Shown here in pieces: positions 43,732 to 51,633 of a DNA stretch of 64,000 bases. Location of the stretch: positions 868,001 through 932,000 of the forward strand of contig NZ_CP047210.1 of assembly GCF_030408775.1 (NCBI RefSeq). Direction: 5' to 3'. A program made the position numbers and the translations under genes. The notes below the pieces were generated by a model that saw nothing but the letters and a program-made list of their open reading frames with translations, searched no databases and was not told the origin of the DNA. The first letter of the stretch is position 1. Every line of letters starts with the position of its first letter. This stretch comes from Corynebacterium fournieri. GTDB taxonomy: Bacteria; Actinomycetota; Actinomycetes; Mycobacteriales; Mycobacteriaceae.

Positions 43732-44736
43732 CTATTGGGGCGGGGCGGGCTGCGTGTTCGGTTTGACCGGAATTGCGACCACGCCGCCGGCGTTTTCATG
43801 CCGGCAATACGGGTAGGTGTCTTCGGAAAAGCCCCTTAGGGGCATGGGGAAGTAGTCGATGTCGCAGTGCCAGCCGTCGGGGGAGGTCCAGGCGACGGGC
43901 GAGGAGTCGTCGCCAAGCATGGCACGGTCCTGCTGGAAGTATTCGTTCAACTTCTGCATGGCCGCGTCGCAAGTGGTGTTCTCGGCGAGTGCCACTGGCA
44001 CTGACACGCTGCCGTCCGGCTTGTCACCGAACCCGCAGAGTGCACCTTCAGGCGCGGCGGCGTAGTCGATTCGGTCGGGGGTGCGCCCGCGCACGATGGT
44101 GTCTGCGCGTGGTTCGCCGCGCTGTTGGAAGCTGTCGATTGGGCTGAAGGAGAAGGCTTCTCCGCCTGCAATCGCAGAGGAATGAGCACCGCGCGTGACT
44201 ACGACCACGTCTTGGTCCGGACGGGCAACGGTGAAGTCGTTGACGGAAACCTTTTCTCCCGGCTGCAATTCAGTGTTGCCGTTTTCGTTGTCTTTGCCGA
44301 GCTCCAGTGTTCGTGTCTCGTTGCTGTTGAATCCCACAACCGGGTCGTACTCCAGGGTGAAGCGGGCGCCGTCGGAAAAAGTTGCGTCGCAGCCGAAGGG
44401 GAACATCGCATTCTCGGTCTCGGGGATAGCGCATCCGCCACTGCCAGTGTTGGGAAAGGCGAACGTGTACATCTGCTCGCTCAAAAACGGCTCTGGGGAA
44501 ACCTCTTTGAGCGCATCGAGGTCGACATCGTGCGCCTTTTCAGCCGCCGCGGGATCGGGGCTGGCGGGTGATTGCGGGGACTGTCCCAGCTGCGTGTCGG
44601 TTCCCTCAGTCTGGCTGGTCTCCTCAGACTGCGAGGTGGTCTGCTCCTCACCCTGATCTGTCGAGCTGCAAGATGACAGTGCAAGCGCGGACGCGGCGAG
44701 GACGGCAAAGACGTGGCGGCGATGTGTGCGGGTCAT
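43732..44736 (-). CDS. Lipoprotein of a tandem paralogous family (second in operon)
   Basis: The 334-aa protein starts MTRTHRRHVFAVLAASALAL with lipobox ALSSC, nearly identical to its neighbour's signal peptide. The mature part has GSGGCAIPETENAMFPFGCD, FTLEYDPVVGFNSNETRTLEL, RGAHSSAIAGGEAFSFSPID, and the C-terminal DDSSPVAWTSPDGWHCDIDY. The intergenic gap to the third copy is 28 nt and to the first copy 21 nt, so the three are one operon. The start is fixed by AAGGA 9 nt upstream. Function unknown. Confidence 0.65.
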   Translation of the reverse strand: MTRTHRRHVFAVLAASALALSSCSSTDQGEEQTTSQSEETSQTEGTDTQLGQSPQSPASPDPAAAEKAHDVDLDALKEVSPEPFLSEQMYTFAFPNTGSGGCAIPETENAMFPFGCDATFSDGARFTLEYDPVVGFNSNETRTLELGKDNENGNTELQPGEKVSVNDFTVARPDQDVVVVTRGAHSSAIAGGEAFSFSPIDSFQQRGEPRADTIVRGRTPDRIDYAAAPEGALCGFGDKPDGSVSVPVALAENTTCDAAMQKLNEYFQQDRAMLGDDSSPVAWTSPDGWHCDIDYFPMPLRGFSEDTYPYCRHENAGGVVAIPVKPNTQPAPPQ

Positions 44737-44757
44737 GCTGGGCATTCCTTGCACAGG

Positions 44758-45564
44758 TCAGCCGCGGGTACGGGGCGGCAGGTCGATCACAACGGCACCG
44801 CCCGAGCCCGGACGGTAGCTGTAGGCGTAGGTGCCTGCAGCGAACTCGTGGTGCGGCATGGGGAAGAAGTCGTAGTCGCAGCGCCAGCCGTCGGAGGAGG
44901 TCCAGGCGACGGGCGAGGAGTCGTCGCCAAGCGTTGCGCGGTCTTGCTGGAAGTACTGCGCGAGTGCCTGCAGCGCGGCGGCGGAGTCCGTGTTGTTCGC
45001 CAGTGCCACCGGCACTGACATACCGCCGTCGCGCAGGGGCTTGAACCCGCATAGGAACCCTTCCGGCGCCGCGTTGTAGTCGTACCGGTCCGGGGTACGC
45101 CCGCGGATAATGGTGTTGGGGCGCTGTTCGCCGTAGCGCTGGAAGCTGACTATCGGACTGAAGTTGAACACTGCTCCGGCGACGATCGCTGCGGCGTGCG
45201 CTCCGCGCTCGATCACCGCGACGTCGTGGTCCGGCCGGCCGACAGTGAAACCGCCGGCGGAGACTTTCTGCCCTGGTAGAAGCTCCGCGTAATTGTCGCC
45301 GAACTGCAGCATTCGTGTCGCGTTGGCCTTAAATCCGACAATCGGGTCGTACTCCAGGGTGAAGTGTTCACCGTCGGAGTAGGCGGCGTCGATGCCGAAC
45401 GGGAACGGTGCGTCAGCGGCTGCGGGGATTGCGCACCCGTTGCTTCCCGTGCCGGGGAGCGCGATCGCGAGTGTCTTCCTCTGGAGGAACGTTTCTGCGG
45501 GGACTGCCTGTAAGGAATCGATGTCGATGTCGTGGGCCTTGTGTGCTGCGGAGTTGGGGTCCAT
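44758..45564 (-). CDS. Paralogue of the lipoprotein family without signal peptide (first in operon)
   Basis: A 268-aa protein starting MDPNSAAHKAHDIDIDSLQ, homologous to the mature parts of the two following lipoproteins (GSNGCAIPAAADAPFPFGID, FTLEYDPIVGFKANATRML, DDSSPVAWTSSDGWRCDYDF). It starts after AAGGAG and an in-frame TAA is directly upstream of the start region, so no signal sequence can be added. It is either a cytoplasmic version or a copy that has lost its export signal. It is the first gene of the three, so it is translated first. Confidence 0.6.
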   Translation of the reverse strand: MDPNSAAHKAHDIDIDSLQAVPAETFLQRKTLAIALPGTGSNGCAIPAAADAPFPFGIDAAYSDGEHFTLEYDPIVGFKANATRMLQFGDNYAELLPGQKVSAGGFTVGRPDHDVAVIERGAHAAAIVAGAVFNFSPIVSFQRYGEQRPNTIIRGRTPDRYDYNAAPEGFLCGFKPLRDGGMSVPVALANNTDSAAALQALAQYFQQDRATLGDDSSPVAWTSSDGWRCDYDFFPMPHHEFAAGTYAYSYRPGSGGAVVIDLPPRTRG

Positions 45565-45697
45565 CGTCGGGGCTCCTTAGAGGGGTGGGGCAGAGGTGGC
45601 GTCGATAGGCGATGTGACTTGCATTACGCATCATAGAACGCTGTCAAACAGATCGCAGTGCGAAAACGGCAAATCACTGCAACGGCGAGTTATGGCG

Positions 45698-45703
45698 TAC
45701 GCT
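45698..45703 (+). promoter_or_regulatory. -10 box of the DEAD-box helicase
   Basis: TACGCT is 9 nt before the ATG at 45713; the leader would be at most a few bases long. Confidence 0.4.
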
Positions 45704-45712
45704 GGGCCAACG

Positions 45713-47770
45713 ATGAGCATTTCCGAAAACGCCACCGGCGGCGAGAATGAGCCGGACACGAATTTGTCGGAAAACCAGAAAGACCCGCAGGATGTCGCGG
45801 CCGAAATCGTTGAGGCCGTAGCAAATGACACCAGGGATGCGGGGGTTTCTGAGGAGACCGGCGCCACGGATGCCGTGGCCATTGAAAACGACGATGATGT
45901 GCTGAAGCTTAACGACGAGCCTTCGGCCGAACCCTCCAAGCCGGAAAATGGCTTTGAAAAGCTGGGCCTGCCCGATGCTGTGGTCGAGGCCGTCAAGCGC
46001 GTCGGCTTCGAGCAGCCCTCGCCGATTCAGGAGCAGACCATCCCGCTGCTGATGAAAGGCCGCGACGTCGTCGGCCTGGCGCAAACGGGCACGGGCAAGA
46101 CCGCGGCGTTCGCGCTGCCGGTGCTCTCCCAAATCGACCCGGCGAAGCGCTACCCGCAAGCGCTCGTGCTCGCCCCGACGCGTGAGCTGGCGCTGCAGGT
46201 GTCCGACTCCTTCCAGTCCTTCGCCGACCACATCGGCGGCGTGAGCATTCTGCCGATCTACGGCGGCCAGGCGTACGGCATCCAGCTCTCCGGTCTGCGC
46301 CGCGGCGCGCAGGTCATCGTGGGTACCCCGGGCCGTGTGATCGACCACCTGGAAAAGGGCTCCCTGGACATCTCCAACCTGGAGTTCCTCGTCCTGGACG
46401 AGGCGGACGAGATGCTCAACATGGGCTTCCAGGAAGACGTCGAGCGCATCTTGGAGGACACCCCGGATTCCAAGCAGGTGGCGCTGTTCTCGGCGACGAT
46501 GCCGAACGCGATCCGCCGCATCTCCCGCGACTACCTCAACGACCCGGAAGAGGTCACCGTCAAGTCGGAGACGCGCACCAACACCAACATCACGCAGCGC
46601 TACCTGTTCACGGCGCACCGCAACAAGCTCGACGCGATCACGCGCATCCTCGAGGTGACCGAGTTCGAGGCGATGATCGTGTTCGTGCGCACGAAGAACG
46701 AAACGGAAGAGATCGCCGAAAAGCTGCGCGCCCGCGGGTTCTCCGCGGCGGCCATTAACGGCGACATCGCCCAGCAGCAGCGCGAGCGCACCGTGGACCA
46801 GCTGCGCGACGGCCGCCTGGACATCCTCGTGGCCACGGACGTCGCCGCCCGCGGCCTGGACGTCGAGCGCATCTCGCACGTGCTCAACTACGACATCCCC
46901 AACGACACGGAGTCCTACGTCCACCGCATCGGCCGCACCGGCCGCGCGGGCCGCTCCGGCGAGGCAATCCTGTTTGTCACCCCGCGTGAGCGCCGCATGC
47001 TGCGCTCCATCGAGCGCGTGACCAACGCGACCATCGAAGAGATGGACCTGCCCACCGTCGATGAGGTCAACGAGTCCCGCAAGGCCAAGTTCATGGACTC
47101 GATCACCGAGTCTCTGGAAGCGACCGACCTGCAGATTTTCAAGACCATGGTGCGCGAGTACTCCGCGGCCAACAACGTGCCCATGGACGACATCGCCGCG
47201 GCGCTTGCAACCCAGGCGCTGGCTGGCGATGAGTTCCTGATGAAGGAGCCGCCGCGCGACAAGCGTGACCGCCGCGACCGCTTCGACCGCGACGACCGCC
47301 GCGGCCGCGGCCGCGACCGTTTCGACCGCGACGACCGCGGAGACCGCCGTGGCCGCCGCTTCGACGACTCCGGCAACTTCGACACCTACCGCCTGGACGT
47401 GGGCAAGCGCCAGCACGTGCGCCCCGGCGCCATCGTCGGCGCGCTGGCCAACGAGGGCGGGCTGAACTCTAAGGACTTCGGCCGCATCACCATCGGCGGC
47501 GACTTCACCCTCGTGGAGCTGCCGAAGAACCTGGATCAGGCCGTGCTGGACCGCCTGGTGGACACCCGCATCTCCGGTCAGCTGATCAACATCCAGCGCG
47601 ACCACGGAGCGCCCCCGCGCGACCGCGGCGGCCGTGGCGGACGCGGCGGCGGTGGTTACCGCGGTGGTCGCGGCGGTTACCGCGGCGGCAAGGGCGGCCG
47701 CAACGACCGCGGCGATCGCGGGGGCCGTGGCGGCTACCGCGGCGGACGCGACCGCTACGACCGCGACTAG
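45713..47770 (+). CDS. deaD: DEAD-box RNA helicase (CsdA/DeaD type) with RG-rich tail
   Basis: The 685-aa helicase unwinds RNA in ribosome assembly, cold response and mRNA turnover. After an acidic N-terminus it has the Q motif GFEQPSPIQEQTIP, Walker A AQTGTGKTAAF (about residue 125), PTRELALQV, DEAD (VLDEADEMLNMGF, about residue 230), SAT, and motif VI YVHRIGRTGRAGR. Residues about 560-625 form a DbpA-type RNA-binding domain (RLDVGKRQHVRPGAIVGA... GDFTLVELP). The tail is Arg/Gly/Asp-rich (RGGRGG repeats), as in corynebacterial DeaD. The ATG at 45713 is chosen since the upstream extension is not helicase-like. Confidence 0.92.
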   Translation: MSISENATGGENEPDTNLSENQKDPQDVAAEIVEAVANDTRDAGVSEETGATDAVAIENDDDVLKLNDEPSAEPSKPENGFEKLGLPDAVVEAVKRVGFEQPSPIQEQTIPLLMKGRDVVGLAQTGTGKTAAFALPVLSQIDPAKRYPQALVLAPTRELALQVSDSFQSFADHIGGVSILPIYGGQAYGIQLSGLRRGAQVIVGTPGRVIDHLEKGSLDISNLEFLVLDEADEMLNMGFQEDVERILEDTPDSKQVALFSATMPNAIRRISRDYLNDPEEVTVKSETRTNTNITQRYLFTAHRNKLDAITRILEVTEFEAMIVFVRTKNETEEIAEKLRARGFSAAAINGDIAQQQRERTVDQLRDGRLDILVATDVAARGLDVERISHVLNYDIPNDTESYVHRIGRTGRAGRSGEAILFVTPRERRMLRSIERVTNATIEEMDLPTVDEVNESRKAKFMDSITESLEATDLQIFKTMVREYSAANNVPMDDIAAALATQALAGDEFLMKEPPRDKRDRRDRFDRDDRRGRGRDRFDRDDRGDRRGRRFDDSGNFDTYRLDVGKRQHVRPGAIVGALANEGGLNSKDFGRITIGGDFTLVELPKNLDQAVLDRLVDTRISGQLINIQRDHGAPPRDRGGRGGRGGGGYRGGRGGYRGGKGGRNDRGDRGGRGGYRGGRDRYDRD

Positions 47771-47796
47771 TTTCCGGCAAGGGCTGGGAAGCGAAG

Positions 47797-47827
47797 CCCC
47801 GTCGTCAAGCATGTGCTTGCGACGGGG
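47797..47827 (+). terminator. Terminator of the DEAD-box helicase gene
   Basis: CCCCGTCG pairs with CGACGGGG, with an inner AAGCA/TGCTT extension, followed by TATTTTG. It ends 13 nt before the protease ATG. Confidence 0.8.
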
Positions 47828-47840
47828 TATTTTGTTTGCC

Positions 47841-48626
47841 ATGTCTTCCCAGCGCACGCACGCAATCACACGCACCCTTCTGGCCGCGGCCGTCGCACTG
47901 GGCATGCAGGCCGCGCCAACCCAGGCTCAGACGCGCGCGGTGGAGCAAGGAGCCGCGGTGGTGGTGCAGGGGACAGGCCTGTGCACGGTGGGGTTCAACG
48001 ACCCCGCCCGCCACCGCAGCCTCATCGCCGCCCACTGCGGCGGCGAAGAGGCACGGGTGGAGCTTGCCGGCGGCGGCGCGGCGGGCACGCTGTACCGCTC
48101 GAAGGCCTACGACGGCCACCTGAGCAACGACTGGGCCGCCATCCAATGGGACCCAGGCGTGGCTGTGGGCGGCAACCGCTTTTCCGGCAACGCCTGGGTC
48201 CACCCCAACGACGTCCGTGTCGGCGAAAGCGTCTGCTACTTCTCCCGCAGCCGCGGCGCGCAGACCTGCGGGCGGTTCTCCGGCTCGGCCGACGGCACCT
48301 TCTTCGTCGACGCCCAGCTGAGCCAGCCTGGAGACTCGGGCGGGCCGATGTGGGTGCCGGGCCGCGGGTTCATCGGCGTGGTCTCCAGCATGTGGACGTC
48401 CAACCCGCTGCCATTTCTGCGCGGCGGAAACTTTGTCATCGGCGTCGTGCCCCACGACGGCCCCGCCGTGCCCGAATCCCGCCTCATCGGCGTGTGGGGG
48501 CAAAGCGCCCTGTTCCCGGGGCTGACCGGGCCGGTGGCCGAGGGACTGCGCGGTGCGGTGGACGCGGTGTTCCGGGCGCTGTCCGCGTTTGGCTTCCGCG
48601 GCCCGTCGGCGCTGCGCTACAAGTAG
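47841..48626 (+). CDS. Secreted trypsin-like serine protease
   Basis: The 261-aa exported protein has a signal peptide (MSSQRTHAITRTLLAAAVAL, cleavage near AQA-QTR) and the S1 triad: LIAAHCGG (His), LSNDWAAIQW (Asp), and LSQPGDSGGPMW (Ser). Cysteines at CTVGF/AHCGG and CYF/CGRF fit two disulfides of the fold. Its C-terminus FGFRGPSALRYK has no membrane anchor, so it may be released. The substrate is unknown. It is separated from the DEAD-box gene by a terminator, and no separate -10 motif was found. Confidence 0.85.
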   Translation: MSSQRTHAITRTLLAAAVALGMQAAPTQAQTRAVEQGAAVVVQGTGLCTVGFNDPARHRSLIAAHCGGEEARVELAGGGAAGTLYRSKAYDGHLSNDWAAIQWDPGVAVGGNRFSGNAWVHPNDVRVGESVCYFSRSRGAQTCGRFSGSADGTFFVDAQLSQPGDSGGPMWVPGRGFIGVVSSMWTSNPLPFLRGGNFVIGVVPHDGPAVPESRLIGVWGQSALFPGLTGPVAEGLRGAVDAVFRALSAFGFRGPSALRYK

Positions 48627-48664
48627 GGGGCTGCTAGGCGCGCCCCCTTGATGTGGCGCTGGTT

Positions 48665-48726
48665 CCAGCTACTAAGGCCCAGCTTTCCGCCGTTAAAGGG
48701 GCGGAGAGCTGGGCCTTAGTAGCTGG
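48665..48726. terminator. Very long hairpin (27-bp arms) between convergent genes
   Basis: CCAGCTACTAAGGCCCAGC... and its complement ending GGGCCTTAGTAGCTGG form 27 bp with a single G-T pair and an 8-nt loop. There is no T tract on the left and only CGTTTT a few bases to the right. It may be a bidirectional terminator or a dispersed hairpin element. Confidence 0.55.
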
Positions 48727-48757
48727 ATCTGGCTCGTTTTACGGAGCCGGTGACGTC

Positions 48758-49240
48758 CTACGCCGGGGTGGGCAGGAACATCAGGATCAGGGTGAGCATC
48801 CACAGCAGGTTGAAGATGCCGGCGCCCGCGGTGGCCTTTGCCTTGGACTTTTCAAAGTCATTGGTCGCATCGGCCGGGTCCGCGTCCGCGGCCGGCAGGG
48901 CGCCGAGGCTGCCCATCATCTTGCGCTGCTGCGGGATGACCATGGCCAGCAGGATCGCCCACGCGATCACGGAAAGAACGATGGCGGTGTGGAACCAGTA
49001 GTTGGACTTGTACGCCTCAAAGTCGAACGCCAGCACGGCACCGCCGAGCAGCGGGACCAGAAGCGAGAGCATGCCGTAGGTCTTGGTGATGCGGTAGAGC
49101 ACGGACGCGCGGCCGGTGGCCTCCTCGCCACCTGCGCGGGACTCCGCAGCCTGGCGCGGGAACATGGAGGTGGACACAACGACGGGGCCGAGCAGCAGGA
49201 TGGCTGCGGCCACGTGCAGGAAGATAAGGAACGTAGTCAT
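48758..49240 (-). CDS. Membrane protein of the DUF2269-like type
   Basis: The 160-aa protein has four hydrophobic segments: MTTFLIFLHVAAAILLLGPVV, the TYGMLSLLVPLLGGAVLAFD region, YWFHTAIVLSVIAWAILLAMV, and TAGAGIFNLLWMLTLILMF. The FLHV-His in helix 1 and the PQ/RK cytoplasmic loop suit the DUF2269 integral membrane family, whose function is unknown. A TAAGGT box is 8 nt before its ATG. It converges with the serine protease gene. Confidence 0.6.
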   Translation of the reverse strand: MTTFLIFLHVAAAILLLGPVVVSTSMFPRQAAESRAGGEEATGRASVLYRITKTYGMLSLLVPLLGGAVLAFDFEAYKSNYWFHTAIVLSVIAWAILLAMVIPQQRKMMGSLGALPAADADPADATNDFEKSKAKATAGAGIFNLLWMLTLILMFLPTPA

Positions 49241-49248
49241 GTGCCCAC

Positions 49249-49254
49249 ACCTTA
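49249..49254 (-). promoter_or_regulatory. -10 box of the DUF2269-like gene
   Basis: TAAGGT on the minus strand is 8 nt before the ATG at 49240. Confidence 0.45.
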
Positions 49255-49273
49255 CGGCATGGTGGGAAAATCC

Positions 49274-49873
49274 TCACAGCACACGGCGAGACATCAGGCC
49301 CGCAACACCCGAGCAGGACCGTTTGATGGCCCGCACGTCAGAGCGGGGAAGCGGCAGAGCATACTGCTTGGCCACGTGGGCCATCTGGCGCCCGTACGCA
49401 CAGCGCGACCGTCTCGCCGCCGGCATCCACTCGGACGGCATCTTGTCGCCCTTGGCCTGGTTCGCCGTGGAGGACACGGCAACGAGGTTGCGCGGGTCGT
49501 TGTAGAAGCGCATCCGTTGCGCGGAATCCCACCGGTGGGCGCCTAAGTCCCAGGCGGCGGAGACGGGCAGGATGTGGTCGATTTCCACTTCGTGGGGCAC
49601 AAGAAAATCCCCGGTGTAGGGGTCTACAACTCGGGGATTGCCCCACTGTGGCCAGGGCTGGGCGCAATCGGCATGAAAGGCGGCGGCCATCACCGCGGCG
49701 CGGGTGTCGCAGCCGTCCGGGCCGTCGGCCCAGCCGGGGCCGAACTCGGCTCTGTCGTAGCCGAGGATGGTGGTGCGGTGGGGCACCGTTGGGACGTCGC
49801 TAGGCAATCGCCCCGTCGGAAACGGCACCACCAAAACAGTGAGGGCGGACAGAATAAGAAGGTATCGGCGCAT
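49274..49873 (-). CDS. Secreted HNH-type endonuclease
   Basis: The 199-aa protein has a signal peptide (MRRYLLILSALTVLVVPFP) and the HNH/DUF1524 nuclease signature: VEIDHILPVSAAWDLGA (E-x-DH), then the Asn FYNDPRNLVAVSSTANQAK and GDKMPSEWMP. Four cysteines (DGCDT, ADCAQ, RCAYG, RSCSG) could form disulfides for an extracellular enzyme. It follows putP by 6 bp and is probably co-transcribed with it. Such nucleases scavenge DNA in other actinobacteria; that role here is inference. Confidence 0.82.
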   Translation of the reverse strand: MRRYLLILSALTVLVVPFPTGRLPSDVPTVPHRTTILGYDRAEFGPGWADGPDGCDTRAAVMAAAFHADCAQPWPQWGNPRVVDPYTGDFLVPHEVEIDHILPVSAAWDLGAHRWDSAQRMRFYNDPRNLVAVSSTANQAKGDKMPSEWMPAARRSRCAYGRQMAHVAKQYALPLPRSDVRAIKRSCSGVAGLMSRRVL

Positions 49874-49879
49874 ACCTTC

Positions 49880-51448
49880 TTAGACTGCGGTAGAGCCTCC
49901 GCGGTTCCGCAGCGCTGCGGCGAAGTCCTCGTCCGGGTGAGTGAGCGCGTAGTCGGTGGCTGCCGCGGCGGTGTCGAACTCTTCTGCCACACCCTCCTTC
50001 GGGCGAGTGGCAAGGGAGACGACGACCATGGCCAGGGTGGCGAGGATGACGCCCGGCACGATCTCGTAGATGATGCCGGACAGCGCGTCCACGGACCCCC
50101 AGACAAACGAGGTCACGGCACCGACGATCATGCCGGCGATCGCGCCCTGAGACGTGAGGCGCTTCCAGTACAGCGACGCGACAACCACGGGGCCGAACGC
50201 GGCGCCGAAGCCGGCCCAGGCGAAGCCGACCAGGCCGAGGATGGTGTCGGACGGGTTCAGCGCCAGCAGCATGCCAATCAGGGCCACGCCGATGACCATC
50301 GCGCGGGAGAGCACGAGCAGGGTGGTGTTGTTCGGGTTCTTCTTAAAGATGCGGTAGATGTCCTCGATGAGCGCCGACGAGGTGACCAGCAGCTGGGAGG
50401 ACATGGTGGACATGATCGCGGCGAGCACGGCGGTGAGCACGATGCCAGCGATCAGCGGGTGGAACATGATGCGCGCCAGGTCCAGGAAGACGGTCTCGTA
50501 ACCGGACTGGTCGGTTACGGACGCGGACTTCTGGCCGAAGTAGACCGTTGCCACCAGTGCGGTGAAGATGCCGCCGAGGTAGCAGATGGCCACCCAGATG
50601 GAGCCGGTACGGCGGGCGGCCTTCGCCTCGGACGGGGAGCGCAGCGCCATGAAGCGGGTGATGATGTGCGGCTGGCCGAAGTAGCCCAGGCCCCACGCGA
50701 TGTTGCCCACGATGGTGGCCAGGGACACCCCGGCGACCATGTTGAAGTAGTTGGGGTTGCCGTCTTCCCACGGGCCGTAGGGGTTGGAGGTGGCCCAGCT
50801 GAAGATGTCGGACGGGTTGTCCAGAGCCATGAGCGCCATGATGGGCACGGTGATCAGGGCGAGGAACATCAGGCCGCCCTGCACCACGTCGGTGTAGCTC
50901 ACGGCCAAAAAGCCGCCGATGAAGGTGTAGAGCACCGTGATGGAGCCGACGATGAGCACGCCGTGAATGTATTCGCCGCCGAAGGTGGATTCGTAGTAGC
51001 GGCCGCCGGAGACCATGCCGGAGGAGACGTAGAAGGTGAAGAAGAAGATGATGATCACGGCGGAGGTGAAGCGCAGCACGCGCGAGGTGTCGTGCGTGCG
51101 GTTCTCGAAGAAGCTGGGCAGCGTGATCGAGTTCTTGGCCACTTCGGTGTAGGCGCGCAGGCGCGGTGCGATCCACTTCCAGTTGGCCCAAGTGCCGATG
51201 AACAGGCCGATGACGATCCACAGCTCACTGAAGCCGGCCACGAACAGTGCACCGGGCAGGCCCATGAGCAGCCAGCCGGACATGTCCGATGCGCCTGCGG
51301 AGATGCCGGCGACGAGCGGGCCGAGGCCGCGGTCGCCGAGGACGTAGTCGTCGTATTTTGTTGTTTTGCGCCACGAGTAGAACCCGATGGCGACCATCAC
51401 CCCGAAATACAGGACGATGGCAAGCACTAGCCAGAAACTGTCGGACAT
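49880..51448 (-). CDS. putP: Sodium/proline symporter
   Basis: PutP imports proline with Na+ (SSS family). The 522-aa protein has 12-13 helices, including FWLVLAIVLYFGVMVAIGFYS, GASDMSGWLLMGLPGALFVAG, SGMVSGGRYYESTFGGEYIHG and GLVGFAWAGFGAAFGPVV. The C-terminus (DTAAAATDYALTHPDED) is hydrophilic. The start at 51448 has GGGAG about 7 nt upstream and matches the PutP N-terminus; an upstream ATG at 51505 gives a non-family extension. Homologous to C. glutamicum PutP. Confidence 0.93.
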   Translation of the reverse strand: MSDSFWLVLAIVLYFGVMVAIGFYSWRKTTKYDDYVLGDRGLGPLVAGISAGASDMSGWLLMGLPGALFVAGFSELWIVIGLFIGTWANWKWIAPRLRAYTEVAKNSITLPSFFENRTHDTSRVLRFTSAVIIIFFFTFYVSSGMVSGGRYYESTFGGEYIHGVLIVGSITVLYTFIGGFLAVSYTDVVQGGLMFLALITVPIMALMALDNPSDIFSWATSNPYGPWEDGNPNYFNMVAGVSLATIVGNIAWGLGYFGQPHIITRFMALRSPSEAKAARRTGSIWVAICYLGGIFTALVATVYFGQKSASVTDQSGYETVFLDLARIMFHPLIAGIVLTAVLAAIMSTMSSQLLVTSSALIEDIYRIFKKNPNNTTLLVLSRAMVIGVALIGMLLALNPSDTILGLVGFAWAGFGAAFGPVVVASLYWKRLTSQGAIAGMIVGAVTSFVWGSVDALSGIIYEIVPGVILATLAMVVVSLATRPKEGVAEEFDTAAAATDYALTHPDEDFAAALRNRGGSTAV

Positions 51449-51620
51449 GTGCACTCCCTTGCATCTATGTAGATGTCGGTCACAGTTCGCCACACTGTAA
51501 CGCATCCTTTCGGGGCGCTGTATTGCTCTGCAGAAATTCCTGGGTGAACGCTGAAGAAATGTGTTCGGACGCTCAACGCGCGCGTTGTCGGGGTCGCGGA
51601 GACGGTGTCGGCGTGGGTGG

Positions 51621-51626
51621 TATAAG
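51621..51626 (+). promoter_or_regulatory. -10 box of the SNF2 helicase
   Basis: TATAAG is 7 nt before the ATG at 51634. Confidence 0.45.
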
Positions 51627-51633
51627 GGTGGGT

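Noticed and set aside
45674-47905. 743-codon frame antisense to the DEAD-box helicase
   Set aside because: It has Ala/Val/His-rich, repetitive composition typical of an antisense shadow, while deaD has all helicase motifs.
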